Below are positions 29,404 through 42,362 of a stretch of DNA of 64,000 nt, piece by piece. This stretch comes from Haliotis asinina (Eukaryota; Mollusca; Gastropoda; Lepetellida; Haliotidae): the NCBI RefSeq assembly GCF_037392515.1, contig NC_090280.1:59223504-59287503 (forward strand), given 5' to 3'. A model generated the notes under the pieces. The model saw only the letters and a list, made by a program, of their open reading frames with translations. It was not told the origin of the DNA and searched no databases. The stretch's first letter is position 1. Every line of letters begins with the position of its first letter. Both the position numbers and the translations under genes were made by a program.

Positions 29404-29519
29404 CCTGAACTAATGTGTTTCAGTCTTGCACCACGGGAAGTATTCCCTGGAGGTTTTTTGGTGCAATCGTATAAACCAGATTACTGTTCCACTCACATGT
29501 AGGGCCAGAAGTATCCTTG

Positions 29520-29645
29520 ACACATACCAAGTGTGTTAAAGCGTTAGCTGGTCACGCCAAAGACCTGGTTGGATTTCCAAAGTGGGGTCCCTTTCGTGAT
29601 ATTGCGGAAATATTGTTAAAAGCGGGTTAAAATCTCACTCATTGT
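29520..29645 (+). repeat. SINE-A, 5' truncated
   Basis: AAAGCGTTAGCTGGTCACGC to AAAGCGGGTTAAAATCTCAC. Confidence 0.75.
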
Positions 29646-29759
29646 TATCCATAGAAATGTGTACCAGAATGTGTCCGTAGAATCTTTCGAAACGCGTTTG
29701 CCTATCTACGACTGCATTCCATGGAGGCCATGTCTTTCATAGTAATAATGTTGGTAGGC

Positions 29760-29985
29760 TGGTTGTTTAACGTCGCACTCAGTAATATTCCGTATATGAC
29801 ATGGGTTTGTGAATAAACGAGTCTGAACCGGATTATCCAGTGATCAATAGTATGAGCATTAATAAACGCAGTGGGGTTACATTAATCTACTCAGTGGGAT
29901 TACATGACATGCGTCAGCGACCCTGATCATCTGACCCCGTTAGTCGCATGGGTTGCCGAAGACCAATCACATCTCGGGTTTTATC
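29760..29985 (-). repeat. SINE-B
   Basis: Reverse copy from GTTTAACGTCGCACTCAG to GGTTGCCGAAGACCAATCAC, with a small internal duplication of CAGTGGG.TTACAT. Confidence 0.8.
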
Positions 29986-31203
29986 ACAAAGACGCTAAAG
30001 TTCTGCTGACTTATCAACTAGATAAAGAATCGTCGCCCTTGAAACTGCTTCGAGCAACAACACACTGGCCCTGTAAGTTCCTTCTGAAGTAGACAGCATC
30101 TATTATTCAATCTAAATGTTTTATTTGGGAAGATATCATGTAGGAAACGCCAATGCCAGAAGAGATGCAGAGTAATTTCAGCTTCATCTTTATTGATTGT
30201 TGAATCAATAGGAAAAAGTTGCATTCACTTAACTTGGTCGTTAGTGGGGTAGCGTTGGGGTTGGGGGACCACCGTGCCCTAGTCAAAACATTCATTACAG
30301 AACAGGCTCGTTTCCTGTTTACTGGGTTCCGTCCCATTCCGCAACTTAGTGCGATAACAAGTCCGGAATGTTTAGATAAATTCATTTAAGTGGATATATA
30401 CACCTTAACCAGTATGATTTAATACGTCTAAGCACTTGTGTATTGCAACACTACGCTCTTTCTAATCCTTGCAAACACGTCGTTCACCTAACACTGACAA
30501 ACGGAAACCTGGAAATCGTGGAAATCTTAAAACGAAGCTCTGCCGTTCGAATACTTTGACGGTCTGATACGGAATTGATATTGAATCAATCTCATTGTGC
30601 GTTACAGAACTACACCGAATAAGCGCTTGACAACACATAACAGGTGTAACCAGTGAGCCACATGCACTGTGGATCATTTTACGACCTCACCAAACAGGCG
30701 CAGTTTAGGATTTCATAGTAAAGATATGCTGGTTAAACCTCAACCTAAAATATAGAAATACGGTGTATTAAAGGTTACAGTTAAAATTCATCAGTAAACA
30801 CCATTTTGTTATGAAACAATGTATTGGAATTCATTATAACCAGAGTTGTTTGTGGTGTCTGCTTTCACTTTCACACGAGAAACTTCGGCTGAAAAGAGAG
30901 CCATTGTCTGAATAGGTTAATGAGACTTATGTTTCGGTATGTCAGGCTGTATCGCATTTATTTTCTTTGCGTATTTGAATAATTGACCTGTTTTTGCATG
31001 TGACTGATGGTCAGGATATTCTCACACACGAACATCACTATTTCATAGAAGTGCATCGACACATGCGTATGGTTTCTTCTAAATGGTACAATGGGATTTT
31101 CTTATTATGAAAAGGTTATGTCGTCTTAATTCTGATGACGGCGTCATTCACATTTAAAACTACGCAGAATAGAAACTTGCAGAATGCAAGTAAAAGTTTG
31201 GAG
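29986..31203. other. No feature recognised
   Basis: A stretch near 30441-30680 (TCTAATCCTTGCAAACA.GTCGTTC) is repeated with divergence at 40245-40450, so it belongs to an unclassified dispersed repeat. Confidence 0.5.
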
Positions 31204-31358
31204 AGTCGATGGGGTAGCCAAATGGTTAAAGCGTTCGTTCGTCACGCCGAACACACCACATGGGTACAATGTATGAAGCCCGTTTCTGGTTTCCACCGTC
31301 GTGATATTATTACTGGAATATTGATAAAAGCGGCGTAAAACTCACTCACTCATGATCG
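31204..31358 (+). repeat. SINE-A with B box region deleted
   Basis: GGGGTAGCCAAATGGTTAAA head, then straight to CACACCACATGGGTACAATG and the tail. Confidence 0.85.
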
Positions 31359-33096
31359 TGGAAGTATTCATCATGTAATGTTGAACCACATCGCTCTAAA
31401 CAAAGCATTTTTACCAGGGGTACCAACATATCTTCTTCGCTGAATAAGAATGTATTGTAAAATAAAAAATAGTTCGACACCCTCATGAACCACAAATGTT
31501 TTGCAACGGTCACTGACAATAAACCTCTCACAATCATTCCAGGAGTCACGGAAATCTTTCCGATCCCTGCCAATAACAGGCCTCCAGAAAGTAGCCAAAT
31601 AAATCACACATATTCTGTATCCTGTATACATACATGTGAAATGTCAGATTGTAATCTCAAGAAACAGTCCATTCTCTACAGCGGTGTTTCCCGTAAAAGA
31701 TCACTATGTCATTTGAATTAGTCTATATAAAACACCACGACTGACATGTCATGGGTACTGTTGTTCTGTGTTGTTTATTTACAGTAAAGCGTTGTATTCC
31801 CTTGAACCACGTATCACGAACATCTGGTGCCAAAGTGCAATCTCACCAGTAAATGACTGTGAGAAAGAGCAACTGAATGAGTCATGATGGTAGATGGAGC
31901 TGGTGATCTAAAACTCCACCAACGACATAAGCGATCAACTCCAATATAATTGATAAAGTACTGGACGACGGGGTCTTGATTTAGTACTTGAAGGGTAGCC
32001 AACACACACTGGCAGATTTGTACAGCTTGTTGGTGTTGTCTGATCAAGTATGTGAGTGAGTGAGTGAACAGCCAGATAATCAACAAACGTCTGTCGTGAA
32101 ATAATAATTTCACATCCACAACTAGCACACCTACCATTAAAAATCTACTAAACGCCAACAGTCGAATGTAGATAACCATACTGGCGACTTGCAGTATCTT
32201 TGGTACCTGCATGGACCCTAGCTGGATTTACACCATTCCATCGGCCACTGGTGATATTAGATAATCTACCGAAAATTCAAAATAACACACGACACGATTA
32301 AATATAATAGAAGGTTTAAATTAACTTTGAATGTTTTGGGACCTACGTACCCTCTCAGGAGGGAAACAATTTTACAATACTAATATATTGAGGGTACGGC
32401 CACAAACAATATCAGTTACTAATCTAAACTACCAATGATAAAATATTTATCTATTGACAGTTTATTTATCAAAATTTATATTCAATTTCTATTTCTTTTA
32501 AAAACCATTAATTATATGACAAATGACATTGAAAAGAACCTTCATTGTTCTGGCATAGTGATGGAAAAATCAATACAGACTCGTAAGAGGATTCTCACCT
32601 TTTAACAGGTATTCATGAGCATATCTAGTATGGCCAATACGACACCGTCGTTTGGACTGACAACCCATGTAGATATAAGCAATGTAGGGTTATATTTCAT
32701 ATAATATATTAATACCAAAGTGGGAAGCTTTGTAATTGGAGTATATAATGTGTTGAGTGCTGCTTTGGTAGTAGATCGGCCATGGTGTTCCCGGAATTGA
32801 CAACATGGCTGGGTAACCAACAAAAGACGATGTCGCATTGGCCAGTAGCAAGTTCATTATATACTCACATGCAAAATTAACGCACATGAAACATAAAGCA
32901 GATATGTATGTAATTTTCAATATTAAACAAGAAACAGGGTCAGATAGAAAAAACACCTGAGTGATAACATTTCATTGGCTACCAAGACTGATGGTATCAT
33001 GAAGTCTTTGAAAGGTAAAGTGGTTGACAAGAACGGATCTCGCTGGTGTTGAAGGGTAATGTGCCGATCTTGTAACAGTGCTGTTGACTTCCTCAC
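31359..33096. other. No supported gene
   Basis: A minus-strand open stretch follows an acceptor-like CTTGATCAG at 32041-32045 (QHQQAVQICQCVLATLQVLN...). Read in phase 1, as expected for the neighbouring degenerate signal exon, it stops after 19 codons. It is a possible dead second exon. A GCATGGCCCCTAGCTGGATT-like motif at 32211-32231 recurs at 52600-52620. Confidence 0.35.
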
Positions 33097-33150
33097 CTGT
33101 CACTACCGCTGCAAAGTTGACACGTAAAACTGAGCCACCTTTCGAACCAT
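33097..33150 (-). pseudogene. Degenerate secreted-peptide signal exon
   Basis: ATGGTTCGAAAGGTGGCTCA.. matches the start of the signal exon at 47138-47201 (ATGATTCGGAAGTTGGCTC), shares its 5' flank (ATTGTTGAAGCTG) and its end (GTGACAG|GTGAGG). It is 54 nt instead of 64, so the reading frame is lost and in-frame TAG and TGA codons follow. Confidence 0.7.
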
Positions 33151-33159
33151 TGTTGAAGC

Positions 33160-35400
33160 TGAAAAAGGTGTTTGCAATACTTTAATTTGCCACTTGGCCA
33201 TCAGGGCCTGTGGGCTTTAAAATCTACAAGCCCTGAATGGAATGTACAGGCCCATTTTGTCAAGCCTTTTGTTCACACTATTTCTACAAACTCTGTTGGT
33301 GGAGCCCATGGCAAAGAGAGACGTATCTATTCTGCTTTCTGTTACTTCTGTTACTTCTGTTTCGTTGTGGCATAATATCGCACAAAGTAATATTGCTTCT
33401 AGCTGTTTGAGTCGAACTTACATATTCACTGAGCGCTTCATGAGGACATTGGAACATGTCACAACATAAATGACACTGTTGAACATCTCCGTTATCTGAG
33501 AGGCCAATATTCTCTAAAACGGACAAGGTAACATTAGATGTACGTTATCCACAGTTGGTGGTTCAAGATACGGAGGAAACCGACCTGTGGTTTCTTACTA
33601 TACATTTCTGTCAAGGTTTCTCTGTTTACCTCCATTCAATGATTGTATAGTGTCACTCCGACCGTGCATGACACATCTTATCTGTCCGTTATTATTAGAG
33701 CTTTCACAAAAACGTATGTTTAAAAATCAACCAGTGGTCCTTCAGCAAATCTTCTAGGGTATCGTATTGACAGTCAATGAAGCCCCACGGACCTTCATAT
33801 CGGAATAGGTCCCTGCAACCCTTGTATGTTGAGCATGGTAAGTATGTTCATAATATTTTCAGGAAATGGGACTTTGTCTTGTCCAGTCACCAGTATTTAA
33901 ACTGCAAGTTTCATACACTGAGTACTAAGAAGCAATTTTTGATAACACTCACAAAAATGTACGCTAACTGTTCTTTTTATTACATCCGGGTCATGGATTT
34001 GTTCCGTTTCTGGGATCGTTTGCTGATGGGCTCTGCTATTATTATTATAGGAGATTTATACAGAGCACCTTTCCACGCAACTAGCACATGTTCAGGGTGC
34101 TGGAGTGTTACGTTGATCGCCGGATGCCGTTTTATAATCAACTCAAAAAGCGAGTTATCACACAGCACCTTCCTCTCGAGGTTCCCATATGCAGCTGGAT
34201 GGCCTGGACACATAGTTACAGTATTTTGTGTAACGATACAGCACGTCGATGTAACCGCAACTAGGTGTCTACGCGTGTTCGTGTGGCCACCATCTGGTCA
34301 AGGTCCCCCTGGTCACCTGCCATCTGGTAAGTGGGTTCTTTTAAGTGCACAGGGTTGTTTACTGCGCACAAGGGGTTGTGACAACACTGAGTAATTTAGC
34401 GCCAAGATTTATACACTCGGTCACAAGTGTCATCTACATCATTGCCTTTTTAATTTGTTTTTCCAGGATTTATCTGAAAGCAAGGGCTGTCATCAACCAG
34501 AGTCTGGTGGTAGAAGACAAACATACCCAAAGGCCATCACATCCTGCGATGGATTCTAGTAGCCATGTTATGTATTCTGGTAATAAATACAAATGTACCA
34601 CATTCTTTTCCCGCCGTTTCAGTGTTATCCTGTCTGTCTCACGTTGCCACGCAGGCTCTAAGTCCGTATGGTATCAAGGGGCACCAACTGATGGCAATAC
34701 GCCCACTGTGGAGCAATCGGGCGCAATCTTACAGCGAAGCACAGCGACGGCCCTCCACTGTTTTCCTCCATCATTTCTATCGTATTCGTTAGCACATCAT
34801 CATCAGTTAACAGGTTTTGTTTTTACAACATTTGACCTGGACAAATATTTTTCTCATCTTCCTGTAGATCTTTCACTTTTGTTCACTCAGTTCCAACCTG
34901 GCAGACAACAAAACCCCATGTCATGATATGATTTGTTGGCAGCTGAAGGTTACAATGTAATTCAACCACCATGTGTACAGGTGCACCAGGAGAACTGAAG
35001 ATTCCGGTCTGGATTCCGAATCGGTCGCCAGATATGTTGGTCAGAGGAGAAGACCTCAGCGTTTGTGTTAGATGACCTGTTTGATTGCGTGTAGTAGTAT
35101 CGGTTGTAATGTCAGATTGTATATGGAGTTGATTGTGAAAGATCGTCTTTTCATAAGTGGACCATTGTCCAAGGCAATGAACAATACAAAAACAAATACA
35201 CCAAGATGATTTGGGGTCCACGAACTGAATGTTTTACTTCAGCCAAGTATGGTACCTGTGTCTGTAAGTTTAAAAAGTTCCTCTGGCGGGAAACGAGGGC
35301 CACAGCCGGCAATACCACAAATGATCGGCGTTGGTAAATCCAGTCGAAGCCGTGGTCTTTCGGTGGCTATGCGGAAATAACGTTAAATACTTCAGTAACG
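33160..35400. other. No supported gene; minus-strand coding-like fragments
   Basis: Open, compositionally coding-like minus-strand stretches occur at 34213-33980 (ending next to AATAAA) and 35221-34883, and a frame-broken one near 35390-35245 (RPRLRLDLPTPIICGIAGCG). They have no known domain and no consistent splice phases, so they may be relics of one gene. 34263-34440 resembles the repeat at 45950-46245. Confidence 0.35.
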
Positions 35401-35428
35401 TTGCTGGATATTTAACAGATAAACAGTA

Positions 35429-35607
35429 TTAACACATTGTTGGTCGTGAGTCTGACGATTTAGACCTCTCACTATCAAACCACATGTTAATCTTTTTAGC
35501 AAGGATACACGTGAGCACGTAAAGTTTTATGTCGCTGTGCCGGTGATAAGCTACAGAACATGAGAAACGGACTTCAACCTCTGTACCCCATGTTGGAATA
35601 TTCTTTC
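35429..35607 (-). CDS. Candidate orphan exon
   Basis: A strong acceptor (TTTGCTTTTTGACAG, AG at 35609-35608) precedes an open stretch reading TGRKNIPTWGTEVEVRFSCS onward with a second Cys (LTCIL), ending SRPTMC-stop. The VxFSCS...C spacing is faintly Ig-like. A phase-1 reading instead gives DLQAERIFQHGVQRLKSVSH and a stop three codons later. The two readings cannot be separated by eye. Confidence 0.25.
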
Positions 35608-35699
35608 TGCCTGTAGGTCTGTCAAAAAGCAAACGCACGTCTCGGGCAAAATATACTTGTCAACACCCGGTATACAGAACTGGGCTCCAGAGATGTAAC

Positions 35700-36432
35700 T
35701 TAGTCAAGAGAAATAATGTGACGTTTCGTATTGCCGCACTGCAAGACTTGGCTGACAGCGTCTGATGTCTGGATTATGTTACTCATAACATCAATCACGG
35801 GTTTGGCTGGTTCAAACGTAATCATTTCCAAACCATGGTCACACAATCGTGCCTTCTTCAGTGTGGTGTTGCACAATAACCTGGACGAACGAAACGATAT
35901 CCGATCTGAAATGAGAGAGCTCACCAAAAAGCCTGAGATCCAGCGTAGGCAAAGTCTTCAGCCATTCTAGCAAGGAGGAAGAGACATCTTGTACTGCAAA
36001 ATGAAACTGAAATACTTTGGAAGGTTTGGTGGACATGATATGGGTCAACATATTCACTGAATTCTGAAGATTATTCGATAGAAATTTCTGCCACTCTTGA
36101 TCCTGGCAGAGAAAATATTTCATGTCATGATGTGTTTGTAATAATGCGACCTGAACGTAGAGTATGTGTCTGCTCCGCTTTCAGAGGGGAGAAATGGGGA
36201 CCTTCAACAGTGTTGAAACTTTGAAGATAGATACGTAAATATGGCTGTGTTTTCCATCGATCAAGCGATGAAATGTTGTGCTTTTGGATAACTGTGCTCA
36301 ACACTTTTCTTTCTAAAATGGCAACGTTATGTAAATCCTTGAGTTGATACTACCTTAGGCGTACTTACCTTGTACAGGCGCTGCAAAGGTAACACATACC
36401 AGCGTGACGAACAGAGCCAACTTCAGAATCAT
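35700..36432 (-). CDS. Two-exon secreted peptide gene 1 (join 36432-36369, 35905-35700)
   Basis: Exon 1 (36432-36369, 64 nt) encodes MILKLALFVTLVCVTFAAPV-Q, a clean signal peptide, and ends in phase 1 at G|GTAAGT. Exon 2 follows a good acceptor (CTCTCTCATTTCAG, AG at 35907-35906). In the matching phase it reads D-RISFRSSRLLCNTT onward through KKARLCDHGLEMITF and VSQVLQCGN to TAA at 35702. The precursor is 89 residues with three cysteines in the mature part and a basic N-terminal segment. Gene structure and signal exon match the genes at 44.8-47.2 and 49.9-51.0 kb; the mature peptide does not. The product is probably extracellular, with unknown role. An overlapping frame (36123-35839) is rejected because its phase does not fit. 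Confidence 0.65.
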
Positions 36433-36951
36433 TGTTGATACTGGAACATCAGATCAGATTCATCTTTCATTATTACAACCCCATTGTATTAGGTTTATTT
36501 GTTTGTTTTGGCAATGTGGTCTTCAAAAGTCCGCGCTTGTCGTAACACAGTAACGGGGTCCTGTTGTTCGACCCGCTGACATAGTTGACACGCCATCGTA
36601 TTTCAGTTCCGTAGGTCGATACTGATTTTCGATGTTTTCTTAGCTCCAAGATAACCGTAAGTTAATAATAATGTATGGCACTTACAACTATCTTGGCGCT
36701 AAGAGAGCTTCGAAAATCTAGGACCTGAAAACACCTACAAAACACTGTAAATGTGAACCAGTGGGATTTTATGTCACTTTTCAGAGTATTCTAATTTTGT
36801 CATGGAGCCTGACAAGGGAGCAATGCATTTTCACGTTTACCACTTAGGTGAAACCCATGACATTTGGCAGGGTGGTAACCTATTAAGAAGCGTTAGTGGA
36901 ACACGGTGCCACACCAATAAACACTGTCACTGTCACTGCCACTGACCACCA
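36433..36951. other. 5' flank of secreted peptide gene 1
   Basis: The first 40 nt upstream (CAGATCAGATTCATCTTTCA on +) resemble the flank of the gene at 47201 (TAGATCAGTTTCATCCTTCA), so the paralogy extends into the 5' UTR or promoter. No TATA box is evident. Confidence 0.5.
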
Positions 36952-37048
36952 GGGTCTCCTTTCACAAAGCACTAGGGTGATGGTAAGTCACTAAGGTAAC
37001 ACTAGTGCTATGTTAAAGAATGGGAGTTAAGGTTAACCTTACTAAAAG
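36952..37048. repeat. MITE-like fragment
   Basis: GGGTCTCCTTTCACAAAGCA and AGTTAAGGTTAACCTTACTA match the complete element at 61337-61455; the right terminal repeat is lost. Confidence 0.55.
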
Positions 37049-37829
37049 CATCCTCGATATCTCCTGGGTTACGCTCCACTATGCCCTGAATGCATCTACG
37101 GGTCGGCCCGACAATTTTATTTCCTCCTTTTGCTGCTCCGAATTCTCAGCAGCCAATCGTCTAAGCCACCGTTTTAACCCGGCTTGCCAGTGTCAACAAA
37201 GATAGCACTTGGGGGAAATCATACAGACAAAATTACAGGTCAGAAACTTTAAAAAAATCTATGAAAGAATCCCATCTAACCTCTTTCGGAGAACCTCTGC
37301 ATGACTTGTGCTGCCACGTTTAATCGGTTAGATTATTTAAAAAGTGAAAGTGAGTTGTGATTGTTACGCTCAGCTTCCCAGTGTAGACACTTGATTGGCA
37401 AAAAGCCAACTAAGGACGGTAATAATTTCATCGGGCTGAACCGTAGAAGTAACCAGGGTATAGTGGAGAGACATCGAAACGTATGCCCCAGAGATATCGA
37501 GTATGTACGAAAGGAGTCTCAGATCTACTTTGTCACCTGTTGCCATCAGCATAGGATGTTTGAGACTGGATATATGATCTCGTCATATGACGGTATATGA
37601 TCAGGGGCAGGAGTCCATGTACAAATGTATTATAAAGTATCCAGGCCCAGCTATGTTGGAAGAGATCGCATGGTTCCTGGCAATTTATCATGTCCCTGCT
37701 GGGTAAATAGATGCTGATGGTGGCAATCTGGTTATGACTCGATAAGTGACAAACTTGCTTCAAATAGCTGGAATGGGTGTAACACAAGCAATACACAAAC
37801 CAGGGAAACCTAATACAGATGAAGGTCCC

Positions 37830-38098
37830 GAGGTAGAATAGGCCTTCAGCAAGCCATGCTTGCCATAAAAGGTGATTATGCTTGTCGTAAGAGGCGACTA
37901 ACGGGATCGGGTGGTCAGACTCGCTGACATATGTCATATGGTTGACATATGTCATCGGTTCCCATATGCGCAGATCGATGCTCATGTTGTTGATCACTGG
38001 ATTGTCTGGTCCAGACTCGATTATTTACAAACCGCCGCCATATAGCTGGAATATTGCTGAGTGTGGCGTAAAACTAGACTCACTCACTCACTAATACT
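37830..38098 (+). repeat. SINE-B, near consensus
   Basis: Full body with the ACATATGTCATATGGTTG local duplication and a (CACT)n tail. Confidence 0.9.
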
Positions 38099-38134
38099 GA
38101 GGACGTATTACAGAACTGATATTTCTCTTCATAA

Positions 38135-38380
38135 GGGACCTTGGGGGATCCGGATGGAATTGGTCTTCAGTGACCCATGCTTGTCTAAAGGGGTGACAGA
38201 CGGGATCGGATAGTCAGGCTCGCTGACTTGTTTTATACATATCATCTGTTAGATATAGACAGATATGTTGTTAAGTTTTTAACACTGGATTGTATGGTCT
38301 AGATCCGATTATTTACAGACCACCGCCACATAGCTGGAATATTGCTATGGTGTGTGGCATGAAATCACTCACTCACTCTT
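38135..38380 (+). repeat. SINE-B
   Basis: GATCCGGATGGAATTGGTCT head; TAGCTGGAATATTGCTATGG and a CACT tail. Confidence 0.85.
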
Positions 38381-39081
38381 CATATGCGAATACATGAATA
38401 CATACTTACAGTTATCTTACCCCAGTGTTGCTGCTTGAAGATACTGAGAATACTGAACTGTGTCTTCCTTATATCACTGTCGCATACATCTCAGTCAAGG
38501 ACTTCCTTTTTACCTTTATGAAATTATTCAGTAGTGTCACCTCGACCATGCATGACACAAGGCATATGTCAGTTATTATTAGCTCTTTCGAGACTTTATC
38601 AGTTCATATTTTATCAACTTGTAATCTTCAAGAACATCTGCTTGCTTTCTACACACTCAATGCAATGACTTCTGTTGATACACGCAAAGCGCAAAATGCA
38701 GAATGTCAAAACACTGACAACAGTTGCGTTTCCTGTTGACTGATTTCCACCCTAATGAGAAACTTAGTACGCTGATCAGTCCAGATTTTTAAAACTAATT
38801 CAACCGGATGCTTAAATATACTGATTTAAAAAAAAAAAAGAAACTTCACAAAATGTAATTTTGAAAAATAATGAATATTGTTTCTCTGATGATACATCTG
38901 TGTATCCGAAATGGGATCCCTATCTTTCGATTCTATAAAAACGTTTGCAAAATCCACTGAAACCCATCCATTCGTCGTGCAAATAACGTTAGTGCCAAAT
39001 CAGGTTTTGCACGAGCAGTCGATCACGTGATCATCTCACGTTCTAACAGTACGTCAAACCACAGTTCTAACAGTACGTCAA
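38381..39081. other. 5' flank of the decayed Tc1-like element
   Basis: A 104-codon ORF at 38425 has no recognisable domain. A 12-bp poly(A) run sits at 38827. Terminal inverted repeats of the transposon could not be paired. Confidence 0.4.
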
Positions 39082-39986
39082 ATGCCACGATTGTCAAATG
39101 TGCAACGTGAACGTGTCGTAGACATGTTGCAAGCGGGAAGATCAGTTATTGACGTCGCAAGAGCAATGGGATGCAGCCGCCGTACTGTGTATGACTTGCC
39201 CAAGGCCGGGTCGTCCACGTGTGTCAAATCGTCCTACGTCACCTACGTGACAGATTTCTGCCGGCTACACGAACCAGGGCTGAGATGTTTAGAGGTCACT
39301 TGTCCTCACAGACCATTCGAAATCGGTTGCGGGCTGCCAGTCTCCATTCTCGACGTCCATATCATGGGCCAGTATTAACGCCGTTTCATCAACGTCAACA
39401 TCTGCTGTTGCCCTCGATGGACCCAGAGAGACTGGAATCCAGTCGTCTTTAGCGATGAATCTAGGTTTACCCTCAGATTTGCTGATGGCAGGCATAGAGT
39501 CTGGAGACGACGTCGTGAACGGTATGCCTAGTGTTGTGTACAGAATCGGGGGCGGAAGTTGCATAGTGTGGGGTGCCACCGTTCACGACTTCTGGTCATC
39601 CGTGGAATCCTCACAGCTGCTGCTTACCGCGACCAAGTGCTCACCCCTGAACTCGTTTCTTTCATGGCGACTCATGGTCCAGGTCTACAGTTCCAGCATG
39701 ATAATGCTCGGCCGCACACCGCGATGTTGTTCACAAGGCTGGAATCAACGTCATGGACTGGCCATCGAGGTCCCCTGACCTTAATCCAATAGAGCACGTT
39801 TGGGATGCACTTGGGAGAAGGCTTCGTGGTCTTAGGAAACAACATCAGAATTTGCAGGAACTTGGTGCTGCCTAGCAAGAGCATTGGCGCAGTATTCCCA
39901 ACCACGTTTTCAAAAGCATCTGGCAGTCGATGAGGAGACGGTGCATGGTAGTGGTGAATGAGCGGGACGGCCATATACAATACTGA
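39082..39986 (+). pseudogene. Tc1/mariner-type transposase, decayed
   Basis: Starts MPRLSNVQRERVVDMLQAGR with an N-terminal helix-turn-helix (VIDVARAMGCSRRTVYDL). It then changes frame several times: QTIRNRLRAA, VVFSDESRFTLRFADGRHRV (first catalytic Asp in SDES), FQHDNARPHTA (second Asp) and DWPSRSPDLNPIEHVWDALG (NPIE Glu), ending RRRCMVVVNERDGHIQY-stop. All three acidic residues of the DDE site are recognisable, but frameshifts and a deletion after the HTH break the gene. It differs in sequence from the Tc1 copy at 54.8 kb. Confidence 0.85.
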
Positions 39987-40591
39987 ACTGAGAAATTTCG
40001 AATTTTTATTCTTGTGACTTGACATTCTGTATACCCATGTCTTGGAACGGCGGTGTAGCCTAATGGAACTGATTGTGGCACTGTCAGTGTATCGAGTACA
40101 GATCTCAGCAATGAAATAATAACAATTTAACCACCTTACCATCATTTGTTCTTTTATAGTGTCCTGAAGAAAGAATGTGAAGTTTATTTTAACTCAGTGT
40201 ATTAATCAGTATTATTTGATACATCTAAGCACATTGCAACACATCGTTCCTTCTAATCCTTGCAAACATGTCGTTCTGTGTGCTCTGTCGTACGGAGAGC
40301 TCTGACAAACGGACATCTGCCACTAGAAAATGTTGGCGGTCTGGTACGGAAAAGCTATCATATCAATCACATTGTGTGTAACAGAACTACACTGAATAAA
40401 CGCAAAAAGAAAAACACATAACAGGTGTAACCAGTGAGCCAGATGCATTGTGAATTCGGATCGGCTGAAAAGTAGGTCATTTTCTGGATAGGTTGATGTT
40501 TTAATTGTTATAACTACTTCAGCTTGCTAATATTTCATATGAACTATACATGTATTTGGGAAATGACTTTGTAATAGTACCTGTCTTTCTG

Positions 40592-40655
40592 CGTTTGTGT
40601 GTGCGTGCGTTTGTGTGTGCGTGCGTGCGTGTGTGCGTGCTTGCGTGTGTGTGAT
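40592..40655 (+). repeat. (GTGC/GT)n microsatellite
   Basis: Alternating GCGTGCGT and TTTGTGTG blocks. Confidence 0.9.
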
Positions 40656-41287
40656 TGTCTTAAATGTAGAAAATTCATGGATGGGGTGAGCTTATGTACC
40701 AGTTACCATTCATCATCAAAACTTCTCTTTGTCTGTCACTGCAAGATACCTTGTCTCATGCATAATGAGCATATCAGGTATAACATGTAATGATAAAAAT
40801 AATACAATGGGTTGTGTTGAGGTTAGAAGATCCAAATTCTGATACGGATTGCGCGATTCAAGAAAGACATCTCAAAAACATGACCGACAGCTATCAAAAC
40901 ATGGATAGGTCTTTTGCTCTTTTCTAAGGATTTTGTGCAACATTTTAAAGGAAGGAGTATTTAGGATTTGTCATCGTCTGATGACTTGTTTAAAATAGTA
41001 AGTGCCCAAATCATGACATATTTTGGCTCATAGCACCATGAATTAGAAATTGAAATGGTAATATGTACGTAGAGGCTTTTTAAAGAATATACATGTAAAT
41101 GCATATTTTACCATTTCTCGAAATCTTAGTTCTCAGTGCACTTCAAAATTCTATATATGTTCAATGCAAAGCATTCCATTATGCTAAGGGCAAATGTTTG
41201 CATTTGCATGTTTCTCCAGAAAAGGTTTGCGGAGACACAGACTTCCGTGCCGAGTGTTTATGACTTTTTTTTGCATCGTTCTAGAAT
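40656..41287. other. No feature recognised
   Basis: A/T-rich flank of the MULE relic. Confidence 0.45.
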
Positions 41288-42010
41288 GTCCTATGGCAGA
41301 AAAGAACCGCTCCCTAATTGCCTCCATGCCAAATTTCCACACCAAGAAAGAAGTCGTGTACCGAGGGAGACACTTCCACCCCTGCCATCCCACCGATAAC
41401 ACTTTGACATCCCAGACCACCTCAAACAGCTACCATGTGGAGAAGAATTCAGACTGATAGACGACGGAAGATACAGGATCATTGGCTTCAGAACCACCTT
41501 CAGTCTTTACAGTGTTTCTGCTGCTGTCTGACAAGAAGACGGACACTCACCAGAGAGCCTTCACCTTGGTCCGTGATGCAGATACTGCCAGGGTTTTCAG
41601 TTGCATCCTCAAACTATCCAGTTAAAAAATGTCAATCATTTTCCCACATAGTAAACTGAATTGAAATGAGGACATCAAGATCTGAATGTAATTAAAAAGA
41701 GGCATGTCAAAATACAGTAGTTCGTAAATGGAAAGAATCATTCTAATTATATTTTTCAATAATCCTCTTTGTCGCACGACCAAGAGTGCAGCACTGATCG
41801 TCTTTCCCATGTCGACTTGGTAAGAGTGCTTTACTCATTTCACTCAGTGTGGTTGGAGGAAGACCCAACAGTGTAGGCTACGGACGAGATACAGCATGTA
41901 GCCTCTTCACATCACAACGAACTGGATGGAATGGAAGGATAACTGGAACCACCTCTCGGGTGGACCAAAAACAATCACCTTGAAGGATGCCATTTGCACA
42001 TCTGCATGTT
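41288..42010 (+). pseudogene. MULE/FLYWCH-type transposase fragments, copy 1
   Basis: MPNFHTKKEVVYRGR, then PCGEEFRLIDDGRYRIIGF in another frame, match the segment just before the DDE domain in invertebrate MULE-like transposases (PSF..LYR.R....L P, GE.FLL.DDG....IF). At 41960-42010 TKNNHLEGCH recalls their C-terminal RTNNHLEGWH motif. Most of the catalytic domain is absent and frames are broken. Confidence 0.6.
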
Positions 42011-42362
42011 TTTAGCTGATCCTCTCCCTGGCAGAGGAGCAAATGAGCAAATGAAGGCGGAATGCAACCTTTTGTGAGGCCGGCTGACGTCTTCCTCCCA
42101 AGAAGGCGAAATACTCCAATCTTCAAGAAAGATAGGACACCAGAACCGTGGTGACAAGAGAAACAATGTGCTTGACGACACGTGTCTGTCAATTAATTTA
42201 TTTAAAATAAATATTTAAAAAAAACTATTTCGTTTCCTTGTAATTTCACATTTCAGTATTGCCAGAAGTCTTGAAATCACAAACTTTGTTTTCTGGCGGT
42301 AACTAGTTCAGCAACCCATTCACCCGAAGTAGACATTTTTATTTGTTGGCAGGAGACGACTT

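Noticed and set aside
33777..34394. 205-codon + strand ORF, the longest in its region
   Set aside because: No recognisable domain or signal peptide; coding-like signal is stronger on the opposite strand, and the 3' part lies in a dispersed repeat.
35839..36123. 94-codon minus-strand ORF starting MKYFLCQDQEW
   Set aside because: Its phase does not fit the upstream signal exon; the acceptor at 35907-35906 in the next frame does, and gives a full terminal exon.
37533..37997. 154-codon minus-strand ORF
   Set aside because: About half of it is an antisense SINE-B; similar ORFs recur wherever this SINE is intact.
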